DNA from: DASSFZ01 sp036514635 | GTDB taxonomy: Bacteria; Chloroflexota; Anaerolineae; Fen-1058 | Direction: 5' to 3' | DNA length: 51,801 nt | NCBI GenBank assembly: GCA_036514635.1 | Contig: DATBWU010000145.1 | Coordinates: forward strand, 1 to 51,801 | Shown: positions 1-9,099 of the stretch, in pieces | Numbering within the stretch: the stretch's first letter is position 1 | Layout: each line of letters begins with the position of its first letter | Translations under genes and position numbers: made by a program | The notes under the pieces: generated by a model | Seen by the model: only the letters and a program-made list of their open reading frames with translations | Told to the model about the DNA's origin: nothing | The model's database searches: none

Positions 1-1
1 G

Positions 2-1342
2 CCTCTCTCGGAATCCGAAGCGACGGTGATGTGGGTACAGGTGAGCGATCCGCCGCCGACTCTGAATGAGCAAGGCCTTACGGTGGCGCCTGCGCGCACG
101 CACTATTGGCGCAGCGCCGTCTTCTCCGAATACGATGGCACGGGCTGGAAACTCGCGGTGGCCGGTGAGAACGAATTCACTTTTGAACCTCCGGCAACGG
201 CTCCGCCCGGCCGCTACACGCTTCGGCAAGAATACGAAATCGTGGCGCAGCACGCCGACGATTTGTTTGCCGTCAACACACCGGTCACCGCCACCGAGGG
301 CGCGGCGGTGCGCTGGCTCGCGCCGAATGGGGATGCCGTGCTGCGAGGAACGCCTTCGACCTACGCGGTCACGTCGTGGGCGACGAACGTGGCGGCTTCG
401 CAACTCATTTCGGACTCGACCGACTATCCTGCGGAGATTCGCAACACCTATCTGCAACTGCCCGACACGCTTCCGGCCCGCGTCCGCGATCTGGCCGATC
501 GGGTCACGTCCGGCGCGGGCACGCCCTACGATAAAGCCATTCGCCTTCAGGACTATTTGCGTCTGGCCTACCCCTATCGGCTGGACGTGCCGCCGCCGCC
601 CCCCGGCGTGGATGCCGTGGACTACTTCCTGTTCGACGCGCCGGGTGGGTTCTGCACGTACTACGCCTCGGCAATGGTCGTGATGCTGCGCATGGAGGGT
701 GTCCCGGCCCGCGTCGCCGCCGGTTTTGCGATGGGTGAATACGATTCGAGCCGGCAGGCTTATCGCGTTCCGGCCTCGTCGATGCACGCCTGGGTGGAAG
801 TGTATTTCCCTGACTATGGCTGGATCGAGTTTGAACCAACCGCGGCGCAAGCGGTGTTCGACTACCGCGCCGCAGATACCTCAGTCGTCGCCCCACCACC
901 CGCGCCGCCCAGCGCAACGTCCAGCGTACCCACTGCCCTCAGCCTCGTCTTTCTGGCAGCAGCCCTGATCGGCGTGTACGTGCTGGCGCGCGTGGCGATT
1001 GGATACGTGCCACTGTTCAGCCTAGGCCGGCATGATCACGGCAAGCAGTCGCACACGCTGTACTGGCAAGTGCGCAAAGATCTCTCACGCATTGGATTCG
1101 GCGCGCGGGCCAACGTCACACCCGGCGAATTCCTGTCTGCCTCTGCCGGGAGACTGGCCGAGCGGAAACGACTGCGTGATGCTCTTCAGGCCATCACGGC
1201 GCTGTACATCAAGGCCACGTTCACTTCCAATCCCCCGACGAAAGCCGATGTCCAGACCTCGCGCACGATGTGGCGGCAGGCGTGGCGAGATCGGCTTGGC
1301 TTGCGGCTTCGAATGATGTCGGCCCGCGCTCTCAAGCGCTGA
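2..1342 (+). CDS. Transglutaminase-like (TgpA family) membrane protein, 3' part
   Basis: The reading frame is open from the first bases, so the 5' end lies outside the window; about 446 codons are visible. The central region carries a papain-fold transglutaminase core: Cys in GGFCTYYASA, His in SMHAWVEVYF and Asp in DYGWIEFEPT, the expected Cys-His-Asp triad. A Pro/Ser-rich linker and one membrane segment (near SVPTALSLVFLAAALIGVYVLA) follow, then a cytoplasmic tail resembling DUF4129. This order (external transglutaminase core, TM, DUF4129) is typical of TgpA/YebA-like proteins, which usually carry several N-terminal TM helices, presumably off the window. The substrate is unknown; a role in cell-envelope protein processing is inferred. 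The gene converges on the kinase gene, with 7 bp between the stops. Confidence 0.85.
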   Translation, partial: PLSESEATVMWVQVSDPPPTLNEQGLTVAPARTHYWRSAVFSEYDGTGWKLAVAGENEFTFEPPATAPPGRYTLRQEYEIVAQHADDLFAVNTPVTATEGAAVRWLAPNGDAVLRGTPSTYAVTSWATNVAASQLISDSTDYPAEIRNTYLQLPDTLPARVRDLADRVTSGAGTPYDKAIRLQDYLRLAYPYRLDVPPPPPGVDAVDYFLFDAPGGFCTYYASAMVVMLRMEGVPARVAAGFAMGEYDSSRQAYRVPASSMHAWVEVYFPDYGWIEFEPTAAQAVFDYRAADTSVVAPPPAPPSATSSVPTALSLVFLAAALIGVYVLARVAIGYVPLFSLGRHDHGKQSHTLYWQVRKDLSRIGFGARANVTPGEFLSASAGRLAERKRLRDALQAITALYIKATFTSNPPTKADVQTSRTMWRQAWRDRLGLRLRMMSARALKR

Positions 1343-1349
1343 ACAAGGC

Positions 1350-2186
1350 CTAACCTCTCGCCGTCGCTTCGTGAAAGGCGCGCACCATTTCAGCCGCCGT
1401 GGTATATCGATGATCCGGCTGCTTGGCGAGCGAAGTGATGATGACGCGCTCGACTTCTTCCGGGAGGTCCGGGTTGAGCGCGCGCGGCGGCATGAGCGGG
1501 CTTTGGATGTGCATCAGCATCACGGCCATCGGCTTGTCGGCCTTGAAGGGCACGCGCCCGGTCGCCATCTGATACACCATCACGCCCAGCGCGTAAAGGT
1601 CCGATCGCCCATCCACTTTTTGACCCAGGCCCTGTTCGGGAGACATGTACGTGGGCGTGCCCACGGCCAACCCGATCTTGGTCAGCTTGACCGAACCGGT
1701 CACGAGTTTGGCGACGCCGAAATCGGTGAGCAGGTAGTTGCCGTGCGCATCGACGAGCACGTTCGGCGGCTTCACGTCGCGATGCACCACGCCCAGCGTG
1801 TGCGCATGATCGAGCGCGCCGCCGATCTGCGTCACCGCCCGGCGAATGACCTCGATCGGCAGCGGGCCGCCCTGCAAGTGATGCGCCAGCGTGCCGGTTT
1901 CGACGAACGGCATCACCATGTACGAGTAGCCGTCAGCCTGGCCGTAATCGAGGAGGGGCAGAATGTGCGGATGGCTGAGCCGGGAGATGACGAGCACCTC
2001 TTGCCGGAATCGACCGGCAAATTCCGGATCGAGGGCCAACTGCCGGGGAAGAATTTTCATCGCCACCACGCGGGCGGCCGAGGGATCGTAGGCACGATAT
2101 ACGCATCCCATGCCGCCTTTGCCCAACGAAGCGGCGATCTGATACGGGCCAATCTGCCGGCCCGTCAAGTCTTCCACAACGCTCAT
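1350..2186 (-). CDS. Ser/Thr protein kinase (Hanks type), soluble
   Basis: A 278-residue protein that is almost entirely kinase domain. Visible motifs: glycine loop GKGGMGCVY (about 22-30), catalytic Lys44 in AMKIL, HRDVKPPN (Asp137), DFG (155-157), activation-segment GTPTYMSPEQ and the SDLYALGVM motif. It would phosphorylate Ser/Thr of unknown targets in the cytoplasm. No transmembrane segment or sensor domain follows, unlike PknB-type receptors. It begins 4 bp after the stop of the exported anchor-like protein, so the two are probably co-transcribed; that protein may supply membrane context or be a partner (inference). All catalytic residues are present, so it should be active. Confidence 0.93.
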   Translation of the reverse strand: MSVVEDLTGRQIGPYQIAASLGKGGMGCVYRAYDPSAARVVAMKILPRQLALDPEFAGRFRQEVLVISRLSHPHILPLLDYGQADGYSYMVMPFVETGTLAHHLQGGPLPIEVIRRAVTQIGGALDHAHTLGVVHRDVKPPNVLVDAHGNYLLTDFGVAKLVTGSVKLTKIGLAVGTPTYMSPEQGLGQKVDGRSDLYALGVMVYQMATGRVPFKADKPMAVMLMHIQSPLMPPRALNPDLPEEVERVIITSLAKQPDHRYTTAAEMVRAFHEATARG

Positions 2187-2190
2187 GCGG

Positions 2191-3066
2191 TTATCGATCG
2201 GTTTCGTCCGCCGGCCACAGCCCGGCGACGATCAGCATCAGCGAGATCGCCAGCAGCACCAAGCCGATCGCCTGTCCGGGGAATAGAGCCTGCGGCACGC
2301 CGGTATTCGGCAGCGTATTCGGCGGGCGTATTGTCGGCTCGACATCCGTGGGGGCCGGCCCACCGGAGCCAGGCGTCGGCGCAAGCGTCGGCGTGGTATT
2401 CGATCCACCGGTGGACGCGGCGGACGTGGGCAAAGGCGTCTGTCGCGGCGGTTGGAACAGCGTCGGAGCCGGCGTTGGCAACGGCGTCTGCCTCGGCGGC
2501 TCGAACAGCGTCGGAGTCGGCGTCACGACCTGAACCGAGTACAGCATCATATCGGGGATTTGGAAACTGACGCCCGGATAGGCGCTGGTCACCACATCCA
2601 GGCTGCCCGACTCGTATCCTTCCTTCTCAAACACGAGCGAGAAACCATCGTGGACAGTTGGGTCGTAACACACCAGGATGTTGTACTCGCCGTCGGGCGA
2701 TGTCTCGACCCGTGCGCCAAACGAGGTCGTGACGCGGACGCCGCCCAGCAGCGCGCCGGTCTCGGCATCGGCAACCAGTCCGTTGAACACAGTGTCCAGG
2801 CAGCCAACCGTCGGCGACACCTGCGCGATCGCCCCCGTCGTCGGCGTGATTCCTGGACGCTGACCATCGCTGACCGAGAAGCCCAAGAACTGCGAGACCG
2901 CCTGTCCGAGCGGCCCGCGATCGTAAGCCACGATCAGCATTAGCGACAGCGGCAGCAAGAGCAGGCCGGCGATCAACGCGACGACCTTCTTGCGCTGAAC
3001 GTGACGCCGATACAACTCGCCCGGCGTCAGCCGATCCCCGCGCAATACTTGACCTGGGGCAGCCAT
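2191..3066 (-). CDS. Membrane-anchored protein with carboxypeptidase-regulatory-like domain
   Basis: A 291-residue protein. A cytoplasmic N-terminus of about 27 residues precedes one TM helix (VVALIAGLLLLPLSLMLIV). The outside part has a Cys-bounded beta-sandwich resembling carboxypeptidase-regulatory-like/CnaB folds (NGLVADAETGALLGGVRV to KEGYESGSLDV). A Pro/Thr-rich stretch with two near-identical FEPPRQTPLPT-type units follows, and the C-terminus has LPNTG, a second hydrophobic helix and an acidic tail. The LPNTG-helix layout resembles a sortase signal, but the tail is acidic (ADETDR), not basic, and no sortase is in the window, so membrane retention is equally likely. The kinase gene follows by 4 bp. 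Function unknown; a surface scaffold or sensor is plausible. Confidence 0.75.
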   Translation of the reverse strand: MAAPGQVLRGDRLTPGELYRRHVQRKKVVALIAGLLLLPLSLMLIVAYDRGPLGQAVSQFLGFSVSDGQRPGITPTTGAIAQVSPTVGCLDTVFNGLVADAETGALLGGVRVTTSFGARVETSPDGEYNILVCYDPTVHDGFSLVFEKEGYESGSLDVVTSAYPGVSFQIPDMMLYSVQVVTPTPTLFEPPRQTPLPTPAPTLFQPPRQTPLPTSAASTGGSNTTPTLAPTPGSGGPAPTDVEPTIRPPNTLPNTGVPQALFPGQAIGLVLLAISLMLIVAGLWPADETDR

Positions 3067-3080
3067 AGGCGCGCTCCTTT

Positions 3081-3148
3081 ACCTCACCCCAACCCCCCGG
3101 CCCCCTTCCCCTCTCCCAGTGGGAGAGGGGAAGGGGGTGGGATGAGGT
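3081..3148. repeat. Long CCCC/GGGG inverted repeat between genes
   Basis: Two nearly complementary arms meet at 3119-3120, giving a stem of about 28 bp. The right arm abuts the stop codon of the coiled-coil gene. It could stop transcription, but it lacks a T-run and resembles a dispersed palindromic repeat. A shorter cousin (CCCCCCT/AGGGGGG type) lies inside the large secreted-protein gene at about 20433-20457. Confidence 0.8.
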
Positions 3149-4362
3149 CACTCCTTCTCGCCGTACTTCGCCAGCGTGGCGGCCTGCTTGATCCACGACG
3201 CGGGATCGACGCGCCGCCACTTGGGTGCATTGAGTATACTCCGAATGTCGTCGGGCGTGGCCTCGGCCAGTTCCGCGAAACTGTTGATGCCGGCTTTGTG
3301 CAGCAGCCATTCCGTCTTGGGGCCGATGCCCTTGATCGCCGTCAGATCGTCGGGATGGTTGCGGACGTACAATTCGTAGCGGCGGCGCACGAACTTGATA
3401 TCGGATTCCAGAGCCGCGCGCACTTTCTGGGCTTCGGCCAGGCGAGCCTCGTACTCTTTCCGCAGCGCCGCCTCGCGCCGATCGTGCTCCTGCTGCACGT
3501 CCGCCAGCCGCGCCGAGTGCTCCGCGATCAGCGCCGCGATCCGCTCATCGCGATCCTTGATCGCGGCTTCGCGTTCTCGCAGCGCAGCCGCCTCACGGCT
3601 TTCATTTTCCGCGCGCACTTCGGCCAGGCGCGCTTCATGCTGTTGCTGCATCGAGGCGAGATACCCGTCCCGATCTTTCTGCGCCGCTGCCAATCGGTCT
3701 TCGTACTCGGCGCGCAGCCGCGCCTCGCGCGCTTCCAACTGCTCGCGCAACGTCTGCTCGCGCGCATCGTACGCGGCCCGCACTTCGCCCAGACGCTGCT
3801 CGTATTCATGCAGGCGGGCCGCTTCGCGCTTCTCGTACTCGTCGCGCAGCGAGGCGAAGAACGCCTCGCCCGGCACGCGCGTCGATGCGGCCTGATCGTC
3901 GCCCTGCGCCCGAAGTGCGTTCAATCGCGTGTCGAGCTGCGTGCGCAGGTCCGCCAGCTGCCGCTCCAACTGCGATCGCACCGTCGCGACCGCGCCGTCC
4001 GCCTGCGTGCGCACCGCCGCTTCGCGCCGATCGAACTCGGCTTTCAGCGCAACCTCGCGCTCGGCCAGGCGCGCCTGCGCCTGCCGATCCCGTTCGGCCA
4101 AGTCCGCCAGGTGCTGGCGATCGCGCTCCTCCAGCTGCGTCCGCAATGACGCCAGTTCGGCTTCGCGTTTCTCCAGCATCTCTTTGAGCGTCGTCGTCGC
4201 GGCATCCGCTTGCGCTTCAGCCGCCGCTGCACTCGCGTCCGGCCCGAACATCGCCGCACGAGTCTTCCAGAAAGCCAGGTCCACGCGCCACTCGATGATC
4301 CAGCCGGCCAGGAATCCCAAGACCGCACCGAAGATAATAGCGACAAGCGTTGAACCGTCCAT
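3148..4362 (-). CDS. Membrane-anchored coiled-coil protein with C-terminal helix-hairpin-helix
   Basis: A 404-residue protein. The first 25 residues form one membrane helix (STLVAIIFGAVLGFLAGWII). Residues of roughly 55-325 are a long, charged, Ala/Glu/Arg-rich coiled coil with repeats such as EAREARLRAEYEDRLAAAQK. The C-terminal part (about 335-385) is a helix-hairpin-helix, DDLTAIKGIGPKTEWLLHKAGI, followed by FAELA and DDIRSIL, the 'DNA polymerase beta-like' HhH often found at the end of bacterial coiled-coil proteins. A membrane-tethered rod ending in a possible nucleic-acid or protein-binding module is what the sequence shows; the role is unknown. It lies upstream of the anchor-protein/kinase pair, separated only by the palindrome, and may share their transcript. 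Confidence 0.82.
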   Translation of the reverse strand: MDGSTLVAIIFGAVLGFLAGWIIEWRVDLAFWKTRAAMFGPDASAAAAEAQADAATTTLKEMLEKREAELASLRTQLEERDRQHLADLAERDRQAQARLAEREVALKAEFDRREAAVRTQADGAVATVRSQLERQLADLRTQLDTRLNALRAQGDDQAASTRVPGEAFFASLRDEYEKREAARLHEYEQRLGEVRAAYDAREQTLREQLEAREARLRAEYEDRLAAAQKDRDGYLASMQQQHEARLAEVRAENESREAAALREREAAIKDRDERIAALIAEHSARLADVQQEHDRREAALRKEYEARLAEAQKVRAALESDIKFVRRRYELYVRNHPDDLTAIKGIGPKTEWLLHKAGINSFAELAEATPDDIRSILNAPKWRRVDPASWIKQAATLAKYGEKE

Positions 4363-4390
4363 GCGAAGTCCTCCTTCGTTTTCTGGACCT

Positions 4391-4750
4391 TAGAGCCTGT
4401 CTGAAAAGCCCTGATTATTAACCACCAAGTCACCAAGACACCAAGAGTCTCAAGGCTTTCTTTGTGCCTCGGTGGTGAGTCTAAGACAGTTTCGGCTCTT
4501 CCAGGTTCGGCGGGAAATTCTCACCGCGAAGACGCCAAGAGCGCAAAGCCTTTGAAATTCTTGGCGTCCTTCGCGCCTTTGCGGTTCCATTCCCGGCAAA
4601 GTCGGGAGAGCCACAGTCTCTTAAGAAGTACGCTTACTGCTCCTGGTGATTGTTCACATCTCACCACGGGCACAGAGGCACGCAGACAGCGGCCCTTTGA
4701 AACCTGTGTGTATCCGTGCCTCCGTGGTTCGCTGAGGTGTGTGTAATCAC
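4391..4750. repeat. Gene-free stretch made of three stacked inverted-repeat families
   Basis: No coding signal is seen. The stretch starts with GAGCCTGTCTGAAAAG (4393-4408). It then holds a 'CACCAAG'-type repeat arm with its return arm (about 4420-4480), a 'CCGCGAAGACGCCAAG / CTTGGCG...TTTGCGG' inverted repeat (about 4520-4588), and an 'ACCACGGGCACAGAGGCACG / CGTGCCTCCGTGGT' inverted repeat (about 4660-4730). Related copies occur elsewhere in the window at 7695-7858, 29270-29335, 30490-30640, 37175-37245 and 41010-41150. Confidence 0.8.
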
Positions 4751-4754
4751 AAGA

Positions 4755-7664
4755 TTACTCCTCTTGGCGCGGAGTGTCTTCAGGTTTCGACGGCAGCCAC
4801 ACCGCGCACCGGAACCCGACTTCCGGAGCGGTCGCGGTTCGATTGCCGCCGACCCGGCTGGCGCATCGCGCATTCCAGTAGCGCGACGCGTACGACCCGC
4901 CGCGCAGCACGGCAACCGCGCCCGAAGCCGGGCCGGTGGGATCTTTCAACACGTTGGATCGCGCATAATAGTCGGCGCGATACCAGTCGGTGACCCACTC
5001 CATCACGTTGCCGGCCATATCGGCGCAGCCGTAGGGGCTGTCGCCCGCCGGGCCGTACGCGCCGACCGGCGTGGTCTCGCCCACTCCGCCTTCCTGCGCG
5101 TTGCACTTGCGGCTATCCCACCGATTGCCCCACGGATAGATTCGCCCATCGGCACCGCGCGCGGCCTTCTCCCACTGCGCCTCGGTCGGCAGGCGGTACG
5201 GCTTACCGGTGATTTCGGCCAGCCAGCGGCAATAGGCTGCAGCATCCCACCAAGATACGTTCACCACCGGATGATTCTCTTTGTCATCGGGCGGCCGGCC
5301 GCCGAGCCAGTGTTCAGGCGAGCGACGGCCCGTGGCTTGCACAAAGGCGGCGTATTCGGCATTGCTCACCGGGCAGCGGCCGATCCAGTATTCCGATAGC
5401 TCGACCGTGCGTTGCGGTTGCTCTGCCGGCTGCGCAAGTTTATCGTGATCGTCACTGCCTCGAAGGAAGGGGCCGGCCTGCACGTACACCATGTCGGGTT
5501 CTAGCGAGAAGTGCGCGCGCAGTTTGACCGGCACTTCGGCCACGCCCGCGCTCGACTGGACACGCACGACCTGGCGGTACTGTCCGGTCTTCAGGCTGCC
5601 GGTGGACAGGCGCAGCGTCTGCGTTTCATCGGTGCGACATCGAAACGATGCCGGCTCGATGGTCAGCCAGTTCGCTTCGAGCATGACCGCGCCGTACAAC
5701 ACACCGGCTCCGGTGTTCGACACTGTCAGGTCGATCTGCCGGCGCGCGTGCGGCTCGGCCAGATCGACGTTGCCCAGATCGACGTGTAGCGGCTCGACGT
5801 GCAGGCGCGGCGGCAGCACGTTCATGTTCATGCCCAATACGGCATTGCCCCCATTGCTCTCTACCACTAACGCCCAGGCATGATCGACCTCGCCGGGTGG
5901 AAGCGGTTGCGTATCGGCGCTGACCGCGATCTCGGTGCTCGCGCCGGCGGGCACGTTAAACTGAGCCGGCGACGCCGCCAGCCACGGCACGCGGCAGAGC
6001 ACACGCCCCATCAAAATGCCTTGCCCATCGTTATTCACCTGGAACACCCGTTGAACCGTCTCGCCCTGCCCCACCGATCCAAAATCCAGCACAGAGGCAT
6101 CCACGTGCAACGCCGATGGCAGAATCTCCACACTCGCCGGCAAGAACTGATTCTGGCCTGTGCTGCGAATCTCGACGGCTTCGGGCGATTCGATCCGGCC
6201 GGCGGGTAGACCGCTCAGGTCCGGCTCCAGGGTCAACGAGACACTTTGGCCGGCCAGGCATCCCAGCCACTCGGTCTTCACTTTCAGCCACGGCAGATGG
6301 CTGATCGCCCGGCAAAACAGGAAGCCGCGCCCGCGATTCGTGATGGTCAGCGTGACGGGCGATCCGGTTTCGCCGATGCCGAGCGTGCCCAATTCGAGAC
6401 GATCCGGCTCGACCCGCATCATCGGGGGCGGCGCGCCCAGCGTTTCGAGAAACTCTTCCAATCCGGCGTTGCGAGTGAACTCATCACCGCTTTGAATCTG
6501 GCGCACGATAATCTCAGCGCGCGCCCGGATCACGTCCAGCTCGTCGGCCGGGCCGTGTTGAAAAGCCTCGCGCAAGCGCGCCACGCCATCGCGCAGCCAG
6601 TCGGTGATGTAGCCTTTTGAGAAGTGCTCGACGGCGCGATCCCAATGGGCGTCGCACGCCGCCGGCAGGGTGGTCGGATCGACAATCGTCTGGCCGGGAG
6701 CCAGCGTGTAGGGCACGAGGCGGATCGTGCGCGGCAGTGCCGAAAAACCTATCGTCGATGCCTGCGAGTGGAAAACGACTGGCGTCGGGCCGGGCGCTTC
6801 GTTCGGAACGGCCTCCACGAGCGTCTCACTTTCCTGCAGGCGATTCAGGTCAGCGATGAATGCATCCACATTCTGATACCGATCGCCGGGGTCCTTCGCC
6901 ATGGCTTGGAAAATGATGGTGTCGATGCCGGGTGACAGGCTCGGGTTGAGGTCGCTGGCGATCGGGATCGGATCGTTGATGTGCCGCAGCATGACCGACG
7001 CGCCGGTTTCGCCTTCATACGGCAGGCGGCCGGTGACCATCTGGAAGAACATCGCGCCTAGTGAATAGATGTCGCCGCGCGCGTCGCTGGACCGACCCAG
7101 CCCTTGTTCGGGCGGCATGTAGTTGGGCGTCCCGGCGATCGCCCCGGTGGCGGTGTAGCGCGGGCCACCTAACATGCGCGCGATGCCGAAGTCGGTCAGT
7201 ATCACGCGGCCCGTCCGATCGATGAGAACGTTGGGCGGCTTGATGTCTCGATGCACCATGCCGCGCGCGTGCGCGTACGACAGCGCCGACGCGACATCGC
7301 TCGCAATCCGAATGGCTTCTTTGAGCGGCATGATCCCATGTTTGCCGGCGAGCGCCTGCAACTGCGTGTCCAGCGTGCCGCCGTCGACGTACTCCATCAC
7401 GATGTAGTAATACACGCCGTCTTCGGCTTCAAAGTCGTATATCTGGATGATGTTCGGATGCCGCAGCTGCGCGGCGGTGGTCGCCTCTCGCTGGAAACGC
7501 TCGCGGAAGTTTCGATCCTCGGCGAGATAAGAGTGCAGGAGCTTGATGGCGACCGGCAGATCGAGGGTGGGATGATGCGCTCGGTACACCGTCGCCGTAG
7601 CCCCGCGCCCGATGCGTTCGTCGATGCGATATTTGCCGAGCGTGCTGCCGATGAGCGAATCCAT
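4755..7664 (-). CDS. Ser/Thr kinase fused to beta-sandwich repeats and FGE/sulfatase-modifying-like domain
   Basis: A 969-residue three-part protein. Residues 10-275 are a Hanks kinase: GRGATATVY loop, AIK lysine, HRDIKPPN, DFG, GTPNYMPPEQ. Residues of about 415-705 hold at least three beta-sandwich repeats with the pattern 'LDFGSVGQGETVQ...V.N.G.G.L.G.V....WL', similar to ASH/hydin-like Ig domains. Residues of about 725-955 are an FGE-sulfatase (C-type-lectin-like) domain: RLPTEAQWEKAARG, YGCADMAGNVMEWV, VLRGGSY, GFRCA. The Cys pair that binds copper in active FGE is not recognisable (the segment reads SYASRYWNARCASR), so a binding role is likelier than formylglycine synthesis. No membrane helix is visible, so the whole chain appears cytoplasmic. 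Kinase-FGE fusions are known (Chlamydia Pkn1); the beta-sandwich insert between them is the unusual part. Confidence 0.9.
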   Translation of the reverse strand: MDSLIGSTLGKYRIDERIGRGATATVYRAHHPTLDLPVAIKLLHSYLAEDRNFRERFQREATTAAQLRHPNIIQIYDFEAEDGVYYYIVMEYVDGGTLDTQLQALAGKHGIMPLKEAIRIASDVASALSYAHARGMVHRDIKPPNVLIDRTGRVILTDFGIARMLGGPRYTATGAIAGTPNYMPPEQGLGRSSDARGDIYSLGAMFFQMVTGRLPYEGETGASVMLRHINDPIPIASDLNPSLSPGIDTIIFQAMAKDPGDRYQNVDAFIADLNRLQESETLVEAVPNEAPGPTPVVFHSQASTIGFSALPRTIRLVPYTLAPGQTIVDPTTLPAACDAHWDRAVEHFSKGYITDWLRDGVARLREAFQHGPADELDVIRARAEIIVRQIQSGDEFTRNAGLEEFLETLGAPPPMMRVEPDRLELGTLGIGETGSPVTLTITNRGRGFLFCRAISHLPWLKVKTEWLGCLAGQSVSLTLEPDLSGLPAGRIESPEAVEIRSTGQNQFLPASVEILPSALHVDASVLDFGSVGQGETVQRVFQVNNDGQGILMGRVLCRVPWLAASPAQFNVPAGASTEIAVSADTQPLPPGEVDHAWALVVESNGGNAVLGMNMNVLPPRLHVEPLHVDLGNVDLAEPHARRQIDLTVSNTGAGVLYGAVMLEANWLTIEPASFRCRTDETQTLRLSTGSLKTGQYRQVVRVQSSAGVAEVPVKLRAHFSLEPDMVYVQAGPFLRGSDDHDKLAQPAEQPQRTVELSEYWIGRCPVSNAEYAAFVQATGRRSPEHWLGGRPPDDKENHPVVNVSWWDAAAYCRWLAEITGKPYRLPTEAQWEKAARGADGRIYPWGNRWDSRKCNAQEGGVGETTPVGAYGPAGDSPYGCADMAGNVMEWVTDWYRADYYARSNVLKDPTGPASGAVAVLRGGSYASRYWNARCASRVGGNRTATAPEVGFRCAVWLPSKPEDTPRQEE

Positions 7665-7694
7665 GGACTGCCTGATCGGCCTGTGGGTTCATCG

Positions 7695-7858
7695 TTCCGA
7701 GGTTTTCAGATAGGCTCTCAGAGACTGCCTTGAAACTCACCACCAAGTCACCAAGACGCCAAGCCTCTCCAAGTTTTCTTGGTGTTTCTTTGTGTCGCTT
7801 GCCCCCTTCAGGGGGTGGAGCCTTGGTGGTTACTGTAGCGGCCTTTTCAGACAGCCTC
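7695..7858. repeat. Composite repeat bounded by inverted TTTTCAGA(C/T)AG elements
   Basis: GGTTTTCAGATAGGCTC (7701-7717) and CCTTTTCAGACAGCCTC (7842-7858) are same-orientation bounds. Between them is a CCACCAAGTCACCAAGACG arm (from about 7741) with its return arm CCTTGGTGGTTACT (about 7823-7836). The right edge reaches the stop codon of scpB. The same outer motif occurs at 4393, 29313 and 47473/47531, which suggests a non-autonomous dispersed unit. Confidence 0.7.
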
Positions 7859-8475
7859 TAAGCGAGAGACGGCGGCTGGTCTGCGCTGGCTGGCTCGGCC
7901 GATAGCGCTTCGGGCAGCGTCGGCGGCTCCGTGGCTTTCAGCGGCGGCAGGTCGTCGAGGCTGCGCAGGCCGAAGTGCTGCAAGAAGGCAAACGTCGTGC
8001 CGTACTGAATCGGCCGGCCCGCCGTCTCCAACCGCCCGACTTCTTCAATCAGGCCCTTGCTCAAGAGCGTCTGGATCACGCCATCGCAGTTGACGCCACG
8101 GATCATCTCGATTTCAGGCCGGGTGACCGGCTGCTGATAGGCGATGATGGCGAGTGTTTCCAGCGCGGGCTTGGACAGCCGTGTCGTCAGCGCCAGACCC
8201 AGGAACTTCTCGATAAACGGAGCACATTCCGGGCGCGTGGTTAATTGCACCTTGTCGCCGCGCCGCTGCAGCATCAGGCCACGCGCCGCGCCGTTGTTCG
8301 AGACTTGTCTCAGTTCGGCCAGCGTCTCCTCGACCTGCTCCACGCTCACATCCAGCGCCTCCGCCAACCGGCCGACCGGCACCGGCTCGCTGGACACGAA
8401 CAGCAGGCTCTCGATCATCGCCGCCAACGGCAGCGGCAGCACCTCGGATGCGGGTTCGCTGATTTCCTGGGACAT
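7858..8475 (-). CDS. scpB: Segregation and condensation protein B
   Basis: A 205-residue protein from the ATG at 8475 (an upstream GTG at 8496 would add 7 residues; AGGAG lies just before the ATG). ScpB is a kleisin-associated winged-helix protein that dimerises and binds ScpA to form the Smc-ScpAB condensin for chromosome segregation. Family features: MIESLLFVSSEPVPVGRLAEAL at the N-terminus, the first winged helix, then KPALETLAIIAYQQPVTRPEIEMIRGVN (the hallmark ScpB block) and GRPIQYGTTFAFLQHFGL near the end. The length is normal. No scpA or smc is in the window. The gene is read away from the small secreted protein upstream. Confidence 0.95.
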   Translation of the reverse strand: MSQEISEPASEVLPLPLAAMIESLLFVSSEPVPVGRLAEALDVSVEQVEETLAELRQVSNNGAARGLMLQRRGDKVQLTTRPECAPFIEKFLGLALTTRLSKPALETLAIIAYQQPVTRPEIEMIRGVNCDGVIQTLLSKGLIEEVGRLETAGRPIQYGTTFAFLQHFGLRSLDDLPPLKATEPPTLPEALSAEPASADQPPSLA

Positions 8476-8496
8476 GGCTCCTGCAAGGGCAATCAC

Positions 8497-9083
8497 GGGC
8501 TTGGGACGAAATGATTATAGCATGTCGAAGGATCGGAGTACAATTGGCGCGATCTTCCTAGATTCACACATGGTGCGGCGTCTGCCGCAACCCATTTCTG
8601 ATCCACGAACACACGCCTGCGGCGGGTGCACTACAGCCCCCGTAGCGAAGCGGAGTGGGGGTGCTCCCGTCTCCACGAATAGCACGCATAAGTTGTCGTT
8701 CTTCCTCGCAGTTGTCTACTGCATCCCTTGTGAAGCCGAGTATTAGAAATGAGCCTCGTTCAAACGATGCGCTTTGACATCAGTAGCCTCGAGCCTGTCT
8801 CTCGCTCAGCGAACATTGATACGGCCTTGTTACACACTGCGGTGGGAAAGGATCGTATTCTTGTCTCAACACATTCAAGGCTGTGCCGGTTGAATGGGAC
8901 CCGATCAGCGAGGAGGGCCATCCAGATAATACAGACACTATGACGAATGACTGCCGTACTGCACGAAGTGCCCGCCGTTCCGAAGAAGGACATCTTATCC
9001 AAACAGAATCGAGTTCAGCTTCATCGCCAGGTTCACGTTGTGATGTCTGCACTTATCCTGCGGATATCCTTCAACGTAGGGCC
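8497..9083. other. Gene-free stretch upstream of the secreted protein
   Basis: About 590 bp with no convincing coding region on either strand. A CCCCCGTAGCGAAGCGGAGTG element with a GGGGG return sits near 8639-8664; a shortened copy recurs inside the large secreted-protein gene at about 16331-16353. The segment is less GC-rich than its surroundings. No insertion-sequence ends were recognised. Confidence 0.5.
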
Positions 9084-9099
9084 AAGGAGGTCCCTTACA

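Noticed and set aside
2810..3066. Sortase-anchored surface protein
   Set aside because: LPNTG is present in the upstream protein's C-terminus, but the tail is acidic and no sortase is in the window; kept as a note only.
4755..5100. Diversity-generating retroelement target in the FGE-like tail
   Set aside because: The GFRCA ending resembles variable proteins, but no reverse transcriptase or template repeat was seen in the window.
6160..6495. Open frames antisense to the kinase-FGE gene
   Set aside because: High-GC shadow frames with Arg/Ser-rich products and no start signals.
8749..9002. Small genes on either strand before the secreted protein
   Set aside because: No ribosome-binding sites, mixed composition, and mutually overlapping frames.
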